DNA from: Nonomuraea sp. MG754425
GTDB taxonomy: Bacteria; Actinomycetota; Actinomycetes; Streptosporangiales; Streptosporangiaceae
Direction: 5' to 3'
NCBI RefSeq assembly: GCF_021699195.1
Contig: NZ_SSXE01000093.1
Coordinates: 1-64,000, forward strand
DNA length: 64,000 nucleotides
In this document: positions 58,169-64,000 of the stretch, one piece after another
Layout of the letters: each line of letters opens with the position of its first letter
Numbering within the stretch: the stretch's first letter is position 1
The notes under the pieces: model-generated
Database searches by the model: none
What the model was told of the DNA's origin: nothing
The model's input: only the letters and a program-made list of their open reading frames with translations
Position numbers and translations under genes: made by a program

Positions 58169-59635
58169 TCAACCAGTGGGCTCCTTCTCGAAGGCGCTCA
58201 GCGTCGGGTCGTAGTCCGACGTGCCGATGTCGTACATCGGCGTCATCCAGTGGTAGAAGTTGTCGCCGCGGTCGCGCAGCAGGTCGTACAGCCTGCGCAT
58301 GAGGCGGCGGCGGACGGGGGCCAGCTCCGGATGGGTGTAGCGGTTGCTCAGCTCGTGCGGGTCGGTGTGCAGGTCGTACAGCTCGTTGACCGACTCCGGG
58401 TTGACGACCAGCTTGTAGCGGTCGTCGCGGATCATGCGCTGCGGGTAGGGGAAGTGGTGGCCGTGGAACTCGGCGAGCAGCTCGCCAGGCCACTCCGGGT
58501 GCTCGCCGCGCACCAGCGGCACCAGGCTGCGGCTGTCCACGGCCGGCTTCGGGTCGCAGCCGGCCAGCTCCAGGATCGTCGCCGTGCAGTCGGTGAGCGT
58601 CACGAACTCCTCGCGCACCTGCGGCGGCGCGCCCGGGATCCGGACGATGCCGCAGATGCGGTAGATGTCCTCGTACATGGCCGGGCCCTTGTCGTGCAGC
58701 CGGTGGGCGCCGGTGAACTCGCCGTGGTCGGAGGTGAAGAACACCGACGTCCGGTCCGTCAGGCCCAGCTCGTCCATGCGGTCGAGGATGCGGCCGATCT
58801 GCTGGTCGATCAGCGTCACGTAACCCCAGTAGACCGCGATCAGCTTGCGGGTGACCTCGATCGGGATCGTGTCGAACGTCCAGTGGTCGCTGTAGTTGCG
58901 CTGCACCGGCGGCTTGCCCTCGAACGTCTCCGCGATCGACGGCGGCAGCTCGACCAGGCTCGGGTCGTACATGTCGAAGTACTCGTCCGGCAGCAGGTAC
59001 GGCAGGTGCGGCCCGAAGAAGTGGGTGGCCAGGAAGAACGGCCTGCCCTCCGCCGCGTACCGCTCCATGTGCTCGATCGCCCGGGTCGCCAGGTAGTGCT
59101 CGAACGTCGCCTCGGCCGGCTGGTGCAGCCGCGCCGCCAGCAGGTTGCCCTGGTTGCCGTTCGGGGTGGTGCCCCGGATCAGGTCGGAGATCTGGTACGG
59201 CGGCAGCCCCCGCTCCTCCAGATAGGCCAGGTAGTCGGGGTGGTCGACCGGGTTGTGCCAGCCGGGCAGGTCGGGCCCGTCGAAACCGTACGACGCGGCG
59301 TTCCTGCTGGTGCCGCCGTGCCACTTGCCGATCAGCCCGAGGTTGTAGCCGCGCTCCTTCAGCGCCTCGGGGAAGGTAAAGGCGTCCTGACGCAGGTCCT
59401 CCAGATAACCGACGTTGCGCTCGTAGTTCGCCAGCAGCCGGTGCCGGAACGGGGCCTGCCCGGTGAGCAGGCTGGCCCGCGCCGGCGTGCAGATGGCCGT
59501 GGGCGTGTAGAACCGGTCGAACCGCGTCCCGGAGGCGGCCAGCCTGTCGAGGTTGGGCGTGGCCACGTGCGGGTTGCCGTAGCAGCCCAGGGTGTCGACG
59601 CGGTGCTGGTCGGTCATCAGGAACAGCAGGTTCAC
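58169..59635 (-). CDS. Cytoplasmic sulfatase of the SsuABC-like operon
   Basis: A 488-residue type I sulfatase. It starts at GTG 59635 in a GTGA overlap with the binding-protein stop. Metal-site MTDQHR is near residue 7-12 and the formylglycine motif is C49-T-P-A-R (CTPARASLLTG); IGKWHGG and FTSDHGEFTGAHRL are further motifs. No signal peptide, so substrate is imported first. It is only distantly like the sulfatase at 23930. The usual role for a sulfatase next to an SsuABC-type transporter is sulfur scavenging from sulfate esters. Confidence 0.93.
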   Translation of the reverse strand: MNLLFLMTDQHRVDTLGCYGNPHVATPNLDRLAASGTRFDRFYTPTAICTPARASLLTGQAPFRHRLLANYERNVGYLEDLRQDAFTFPEALKERGYNLGLIGKWHGGTSRNAASYGFDGPDLPGWHNPVDHPDYLAYLEERGLPPYQISDLIRGTTPNGNQGNLLAARLHQPAEATFEHYLATRAIEHMERYAAEGRPFFLATHFFGPHLPYLLPDEYFDMYDPSLVELPPSIAETFEGKPPVQRNYSDHWTFDTIPIEVTRKLIAVYWGYVTLIDQQIGRILDRMDELGLTDRTSVFFTSDHGEFTGAHRLHDKGPAMYEDIYRICGIVRIPGAPPQVREEFVTLTDCTATILELAGCDPKPAVDSRSLVPLVRGEHPEWPGELLAEFHGHHFPYPQRMIRDDRYKLVVNPESVNELYDLHTDPHELSNRYTHPELAPVRRRLMRRLYDLLRDRGDNFYHWMTPMYDIGTSDYDPTLSAFEKEPTG

Positions 59636-60600
59636 TTGGTGAAAGCCTTCGTGTAGAGGTCGCCGGTGTAGTACGTCGCGGGGTCGGGCCTGGACTTGAG
59701 CTGGCCGGTGCTGACGAAGAAGTCGCCCAGGCTGTTGAGCCACGTGGCCACGGTGCCGTCCTTGGTCTTGGCGACCAGATCCTCGGTGGTCATCACCTGG
59801 ACGTTGGCCGCGTCCGCCTTGACCTTGGCCGCGTCCAGCTTGAGCAGGGACGCCGCCTCCGTGATCGACTCCTCGGGGTGCGCGGCCCGCCAGTCGTTGG
59901 CCTCCTGCAGCACCTTGATCACCTTGTCGGTGAGCCCGGCGTCGACCTGGGTGCCGCCGACGAAGGCGGTCGGGAACGAGTTCTCCGGCCACTGCCTGGT
60001 GCTGGCCAGCTCGGTCAGGTCCGGCACCTTCTGCTTGATGTTGTCGATCAGCGGGTACCAGATGCCGGCCCCGTCGATCTGCCCGGCGACGAAGGCCGAG
60101 ACGACCGTGGCCGGGTCCATGGGCACCTTCTCGATGTCCGTGGCGCTCATGCCGGCCTTCTGCAGCGCCAGGTTGAGCACCATGTCACCGGACGTGCCCT
60201 CCGGCACGCCGACCTTCTTGCCCTTCAGGTCCTGGATGCTCTTGACGCCGGGCCGGCCGATGACGCGGTCGGCGTAGGCGAGCGTGTTGATCGCGACGAC
60301 CTTGGCCTTGCCCGTGGCGGGCAGCCACATCGCCCCCGGGCCGATGTAGCCGAAGTCGAGGTCGCCGGCGCCGAGCGCCTGGATCTGCAGCGGCCCGTTC
60401 GTGAAGACCTTGATCTCGGGGGTGAGACCCTGCTTCTCCCACAGGCCCTGCTTCTGGGCGATCGCGAGCAGGCTCGCGCCGTTGTAGTCGCTGATGTAGC
60501 CGAACCGGACCGTGGAGCCGTCGTCGGAGCAGGCGGTCACGGACAGTGCGAGCAGGCTCACCGCCGTGGCGGCCGTCAGGGCGCGGCGAAGGATACGCAT
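59632..60600 (-). CDS. SsuA/TauA-type substrate-binding lipoprotein
   Basis: A 322-residue NMT1/SsuA-like binding protein. Signal MRILRRALTAATAVSLLALS ends in lipobox SVTAC. VRFGYISDYNGASLLAIAQKQGLWEKQG is the classic opening and DLDFGYIGPGAMW and VGVPEGTSGDMVLNLAL line the binding cleft. AAAGGA precedes the ATG. Substrate is probably a sulfonate or sulfate ester given the coupled sulfatase. Confidence 0.92.
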   Translation of the reverse strand: MRILRRALTAATAVSLLALSVTACSDDGSTVRFGYISDYNGASLLAIAQKQGLWEKQGLTPEIKVFTNGPLQIQALGAGDLDFGYIGPGAMWLPATGKAKVVAINTLAYADRVIGRPGVKSIQDLKGKKVGVPEGTSGDMVLNLALQKAGMSATDIEKVPMDPATVVSAFVAGQIDGAGIWYPLIDNIKQKVPDLTELASTRQWPENSFPTAFVGGTQVDAGLTDKVIKVLQEANDWRAAHPEESITEAASLLKLDAAKVKADAANVQVMTTEDLVAKTKDGTVATWLNSLGDFFVSTGQLKSRPDPATYYTGDLYTKAFTK

Positions 60601-60629
60601 GGCGGATCAGTCCTTTCTGGAGGGGTTCG

Positions 60630-61409
60630 CTAGGCCGCGGGTACGGCCGGAGCCTGGTGGTAGACGGCGTGCCAGACCTCGTTGCGGATGCGTCCGAACT
60701 CGGGCGACAACCGCATCTCCTCGGTCCTCGGGTAGGGCAGGTCCACGTCGATGACCTTGTGCAGGCGGCCTGGCCTGGCCGCCATCACGATCACGCGCCG
60801 GGCGAGGTAGACGGCCTCGTCCACGTCGTGCGTGATGAACATGACCGTGCGCTGCTCCTGGCTCCACGTGTCGAGGAGCTGGTCCTGGAGCTGCACCCGG
60901 GTCAGCGCGTCGAGCGCGCCGAACGGCTCGTCCATGAGCAGCACCTGCGGGTCGACCGCGTACGCGCGGGCGATGGCGCAGCGCTGCTTCATGCCGCCGG
61001 AGAGCGTCTTGGGCAGCGCGTCGGCGAAGTCGGCCAGCCCGACCAGCTCGATCGCCCGCCCGGCCCGCCGCCGGCGCTCCTCGGCGGGCAGGTTCATCAG
61101 CCTGAGCCCGAACTCGACGTTCTTGCGCACGCTCAGCCAGGGGAACAGCGCGTACTGCTGGAAGATCACGCCGCGGTCGGGGCCGGGGCCGCCGACCGGC
61201 GCGCCGTCCACCAGCACCGCGCCCGAGGTGGGTTCGACCAGGCCGGCGGCCATGCTCAGCAGCGTGCTCTTGCCGCAGCCGGAGGGGCCCACGACGGTGA
61301 CGAACTCGCGGTCGGCGATGTCCAGCGACACGTGGTCGAGCGCGGTGAAGGTGCCCTCCTTCATCGGATAGGTCTTGACGACGTCCCTGAACGAGATCTT
61401 GGCGTTCAA
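60630..61409 (-). CDS. SsuB/TauB-type ABC transporter ATPase
   Basis: A 259-residue ATPase starting at TTG 61409, inside a TTGA overlap with the permease stop; GGAG precedes it. Walker A GPSGCGKST, Q-loop QQYALFPW, signature LSGGMKQR and Walker B VLLMDEPFGALD are all canonical. The gap to the binding-protein gene is 29 bases. Confidence 0.94.
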   Translation of the reverse strand: MNAKISFRDVVKTYPMKEGTFTALDHVSLDIADREFVTVVGPSGCGKSTLLSMAAGLVEPTSGAVLVDGAPVGGPGPDRGVIFQQYALFPWLSVRKNVEFGLRLMNLPAEERRRRAGRAIELVGLADFADALPKTLSGGMKQRCAIARAYAVDPQVLLMDEPFGALDALTRVQLQDQLLDTWSQEQRTVMFITHDVDEAVYLARRVIVMAARPGRLHKVIDVDLPYPRTEEMRLSPEFGRIRNEVWHAVYHQAPAVPAA

Positions 61410-62215
61410 CGGCGCTCCTGCCAGTTGGTGAGGCGGCGCTCGGCGAGCAGCAGCAGGCGGTCCATCAGCAGGCCGAGCACGCCGATGGCGATCAGGCCCA
61501 CGAAGATGGTGGACAGGTCGTAGTAGAGCTGGGCCTGCTGCATCCGGAAGCCCAGCCCCTCCTGGGCGGCGATCAGCTCGGCGGCGACCAGCGTGCCCCA
61601 GGCCGAGCCGAGCCCGACCCGCATGCCGACCAGGATGAACGGCGTCGAGGCGGGCACCACGACCTTGAGGAAGATGGTGCGGTCGGAGGCCCCCAGCACG
61701 CGGGCGGCGTTGATCAGCGTCCGGTCCACGTCCACGACGCCCTGGAAGGTGGACACGACGCTGGACAGGAACGACGCCAGGAAGATCACGAAGACCTTCG
61801 GCACCTCGCCGATGCCCAGGAGCACGATGGCCAGCGGGATGATCGCCAGCGGCGGGATGGTGCGGAAGAACTGCACGTACGGCTCCAGCAGGCCGCGCGC
61901 GGTGGCGTACCAGCCCATCAGGAAGCCGACCGGGATGGCCAGCAGCGTGCCGAGCAGGAAGCCGATCAGCACCCGGCGCAGGCTGGCCAGCGTGTCCGTC
62001 AGCAGGGTCCCGTCGGCGATCAGCTCGCCCGCCTTGGCCGCCACTTCGAGCGGTCCCGGCAGGCCCTGCACGCCGATCGTGGCCAGCAGGGTCCACACGG
62101 CCAGGCCGATGACGACGGCGACCAGGTTGAGTGCGATGGCGCGTCGCGAGCGCCTGGGGCCGCGCCGGGCGGTCCGCGCCGCCGGCGATTTGCCCAGCGC
62201 GGTGAGCTGGGTCAT
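61406..62215 (-). CDS. SsuC/TauC-type ABC transporter permease
   Basis: A 269-residue permease with six membrane segments. LINAARVLGASDRTIFLKVVVPAS is the EAA loop (INAARVLGASDRTIFLKVV) and FFRTIPPLAIIPLAIVLLGIG is typical of this subfamily. Its ATG overlaps the ROK regulator stop by 4 bases, so regulator and transporter are co-translated. Confidence 0.94.
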   Translation of the reverse strand: MTQLTALGKSPAARTARRGPRRSRRAIALNLVAVVIGLAVWTLLATIGVQGLPGPLEVAAKAGELIADGTLLTDTLASLRRVLIGFLLGTLLAIPVGFLMGWYATARGLLEPYVQFFRTIPPLAIIPLAIVLLGIGEVPKVFVIFLASFLSSVVSTFQGVVDVDRTLINAARVLGASDRTIFLKVVVPASTPFILVGMRVGLGSAWGTLVAAELIAAQEGLGFRMQQAQLYYDLSTIFVGLIAIGVLGLLMDRLLLLAERRLTNWQERR

Positions 62216-63456
62216 CGAAGCTCCTTGTCGGGGGTCGGGTCCTGCGCGAGATCCGGGCCGGCCGGATAGCGGGAGAGCAGGGGGGATTCGTGCAGCACCA
62301 GGGCGATGCCGCCGAGGGCGCCCGCGACCTCGCCGAGCGTGGCGCGGCGCAGGCTCACCCGGTGCCGGGAGACCGGCATGACGTGGTCGTGCAGGGCCCG
62401 CTCGATCGGCCCGGCCAGCGCTGCGCCGGTCTCGGCGAGCTCGCCGCCGATCACGATGACGCTGGGCCCGATGGCGTTGCACAGGGCCGCGAGCACCTCG
62501 CCGATCCTGGTTCCGACGCCGTCCAGCAGGGTGAGCGCGGTCGGCTCGCCCGCCCGGACCGCCTTGACCAGTTCGGGCACGTCCGCGGCCCGGCCGCCGG
62601 CGGCGCGGAAGGCGTCCAGCACGGCTCTGATCGAGGCGACGGTCTCCAGGCAGCCGGTGCCGCCGCAGTCGCAGCGCGCGCCGCCGGGCTCGACCGTGAT
62701 GTGGCCGAACTCGCCGGACAGCCCGTACGCGCCGCGGTGCAGCGAGCCGCCCACCACGAGGCCGCCGCCGACGCCGTGGGACAGGCGCAGGTACAGGACG
62801 TCCTGGCCGCCGGCGGCGGCGCCCCAGATGGACTCGCCCAGCGCGGCCAGCCGGGTGTTGTTGTCCAGCAGCACCGGCACGCCGAACCGCTCGCGCAGCA
62901 GCATCTGTGCGGGATGCGGCGCGACGCCGCCGTCCGGTTCCGTGCCGGGGTGCGCGGCGTCGTACGCGGCCCGCGAGCCGACCACGCCCACCACGCCGAC
63001 GCCGATCGCGTCGAGCGCGCCCAGCCGCAGCGCGCCCGCGCCGGTGCCGGTGAGCGAGCCGACGAGCCGCGCGGCCAGCTCGACCCGCTGCTCCCACGGC
63101 AGGTCGGCGTCGTGCGGCTCGCTGGCCGAGCCGACGACCTCGTGCGCCAGGTTGACGGCGGCGACGTGCAGCGCGCGGCGCGCGAAGTCGATGCCGATCG
63201 CCTGGCCGGCGTCGGGGTTGAGGGTCAGCGTCTCGGCGGGCCGGCCCCGGCCGCGCGGGGCTTCCTGCGGCGTGGCGGTGACCACCGCGCCGCCGGCGAC
63301 GAGCGCGGCGAGGATGTCGTAGAGGGTCGTACGGGACAGCCCGCACCGTTTGCCCAGCTCGCCCCGGCTGAGCGGACCGTGCTTGCGCAGCAGCCCCAGC
63401 ACGAGCTCTTCGTGCCCACGCCGGAGTTGTGACAGGGGGCCACGGGGTTGTGACAT
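62212..63456 (-). CDS. ROK-family transcriptional regulator, first gene of the sulfatase operon
   Basis: A 414-residue protein. The winged helix is LSRGELGKRCGLSRTTLYDILAAL (core GLSRTTLYDILAAL); the ROK domain begins AIGIDFARRALHVAAVN and carries the zinc motif CDCGGTGCLE, intact unlike the ROK protein at 10502. ROK repressors normally sense sugars, which is unusual next to an SsuABC-like transporter and hints that a sulfated sugar is the true substrate. Confidence 0.92.
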   Translation of the reverse strand: MSQPRGPLSQLRRGHEELVLGLLRKHGPLSRGELGKRCGLSRTTLYDILAALVAGGAVVTATPQEAPRGRGRPAETLTLNPDAGQAIGIDFARRALHVAAVNLAHEVVGSASEPHDADLPWEQRVELAARLVGSLTGTGAGALRLGALDAIGVGVVGVVGSRAAYDAAHPGTEPDGGVAPHPAQMLLRERFGVPVLLDNNTRLAALGESIWGAAAGGQDVLYLRLSHGVGGGLVVGGSLHRGAYGLSGEFGHITVEPGGARCDCGGTGCLETVASIRAVLDAFRAAGGRAADVPELVKAVRAGEPTALTLLDGVGTRIGEVLAALCNAIGPSVIVIGGELAETGAALAGPIERALHDHVMPVSRHRVSLRRATLGEVAGALGGIALVLHESPLLSRYPAGPDLAQDPTPDKELR

Positions 63457-63481
63457 GACGGAGAGTCTGCCTACGCCCGGT

Positions 63482-63509
63482 GTTTTTCGTCAATAACCCG
63501 GAAAAAAAC
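63482..63509. promoter_or_regulatory. Inverted A/T-run element upstream of the ROK-led operon
   Basis: GTTTTT at 63482-63487 and AAAAAAC at 63503-63509 are inverted around a GC-containing 15-base spacer, 26-53 bases before the ROK ATG. NagC/Mlc-type ROK operators have the same T-run/A-run layout, so an autoregulatory site is likely. Confidence 0.5.
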
Positions 63510-63581
63510 GTACCCGTCCTGACATCAGGGCTGTGAGCTGCGACGATACCTCTGTGGGCGGTTCCGCGCGACTCGTAACGT

Positions 63582-63594
63582 TCCCGTAACGGGA
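63582..63594. promoter_or_regulatory. Small palindrome upstream of the GH35 gene
   Basis: TCCCGTAACGGGA has perfect 6-bp arms around one base; GTAACG is also directly repeated at 63575 and 63586. It lies about 76 bases upstream of the probable -35 box of the GH35 gene. Confidence 0.35.
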
Positions 63595-63657
63595 CAGGTC
63601 CGCCGGGACGCCGCGCGGGCCGGGGGAGCGGGGGCGCAGCCGCTCGCGGCGATCTCA

Positions 63658-63686
63658 TTGACTTTTGTTTGGATGATCCCCAAATT
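63658..63686 (+). promoter_or_regulatory. Probable housekeeping-type promoter of the GH35 gene
   Basis: TTGACT (63658-63663), a 17-base spacer and CAAATT (63681-63686) give a fair sigma-70-type promoter 45 bases before the GH35 ATG. The surrounding 30 bases are much richer in A and T than the window average. Confidence 0.5.
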
Positions 63687-63730
63687 AAGGGGGTCGCGTG
63701 CCGTCCGAGCCCACCCCCTGGAAGGCGACC

Positions 63731-64000
63731 ATGAGGCGCTTGCTCTCGGTGCTCCTGGCCCTGCTCCTGACCTGCGCGGCCCTCGTCGCGCCCGCACGGG
63801 CCGGCGCCGCGCCCGAGGTCACCTACGACCGCTACTCCCTGACGGTGGACGGCCGCAGGATCGTCCTGCAGTCGGCCGAGTTCCACTACTTCCGGCTGCC
63901 CAGCCAGGAGCTGTGGCGGGACGTGATGGAGAAGTTCAGGGCGGCCGGGTTCAACGCCGTCTCGCTCTACTTCTCGTGGGCCTACCACTCCCCGTCGCCC
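63731..64000 (+). CDS. Secreted GH35 beta-galactosidase (partial, N-terminal part)
   Basis: Ninety codons are visible before the window ends. GGAAGG precedes the ATG. A Sec signal peptide (MRRLLSVLLALLLTCAALVA, cleavage near ARAGAAP) leads into VTYDRYSLTVDGRRIVLQSAEFHYFRLP and ELWRDVMEKFRAAGFNAVSLYFSWAYHSP; SAEFHYFRLP and GFNAVSLYFSWAYHSP are the GH35 strand-1 and strand-2 signatures. Secretion and family suggest hydrolysis of plant galactans. Confidence 0.9.
   Translation, partial: MRRLLSVLLALLLTCAALVAPARAGAAPEVTYDRYSLTVDGRRIVLQSAEFHYFRLPSQELWRDVMEKFRAAGFNAVSLYFSWAYHSPSP

Noticed and set aside
58169..59992. Sulfatase with a 120-residue N-terminal extension
   Set aside because: The extension is the binding-protein gene read in another frame; GTG 59635 in the GTGA overlap gives a normal sulfatase N-terminus.

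Overview
The window is very GC-rich (third codon positions almost all G or C), uses many GTG and TTG starts, and is packed with 4-nt overlapping gene pairs, twin-arginine lipoproteins, ROK, LacI, PaaX and GntR regulators and secreted glycosidases. This points to a filamentous actinomycete; the gene complement resembles Nonomuraea or another member of the Streptosporangiaceae, but that is inference because no rRNA or marker gene is present. About 60 protein-coding genes, one frameshifted gene and a pair of gene remnants were called. I saw no tRNA, rRNA, insertion sequence, CRISPR array or phage gene.

Region by region. 1-1085: start of a LuxR-family AAA ATPase regulator, cut by the window edge. 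1161-9137: a complete branched-chain-amino-acid type (LIV) ABC transporter, a PaaX-type regulator, an acyl-CoA ligase and a MetE-like enzyme, reading as uptake and CoA activation of a small carboxylic acid. 9181-16046: a Gfo/Idh dehydrogenase, a ROK repressor, a sugar ABC transporter and a GH30 glycosidase; a shared ATGGNNNCCAT element marks both promoter regions. 16147-19676: GPP34 protein, amino-acid permease and a laccase-like copper oxidase. 19952-25291: LacI repressor, sugar ABC transporter and a cytoplasmic sulfatase in one operon with two matching operators. 25338-29614: M28 peptidase, aldo-keto reductase and a GH18 chitinase gene broken by an out-of-frame deletion. 29736-32622: hydantoin/allantoin-type racemase and NCS1 permease opposite an HTH-cupin regulator across a 10-bp-arm inverted repeat. 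33159-36361: a catabolic cluster with a GalB-like hydratase, an RraA/LigK-type aldolase, a DUF1932 dehydrogenase and a GntR regulator with three candidate operators.

36413-45978 is the most interesting block. A GAF/SpoIIE phosphatase is divergent to a tightly coupled operon encoding a SWIM-like zinc protein, a 20-residue peptide, a 466-residue protein of unknown function, a vWA (MIDAS) protein, a MoxR-type AAA+ ATPase and a 924-residue DUF5682 protein. This looks like one of the MoxR-vWA multi-component systems predicted to act as NTP-dependent conflict or chaperone-like machines, with no demonstrated function that I know of.

46152-58047: NodB deacetylase, a LysR/MFS deletion scar, an orphan cytochrome bc1 subunit b, an L,D-transpeptidase, a NarL-type two-component system, a copper oxidase with a membrane partner, a fumarylacetoacetate-hydrolase-family enzyme and a WXG100-like pair. 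58169-63456: a ROK regulator, SsuABC-like transporter and sulfatase operon, probably for sulfate esters or sulfonates. The window ends inside a secreted GH35 beta-galactosidase. The recurring theme is uptake and breakdown of plant- or animal-derived glycans, sulfated compounds and aromatic acids.
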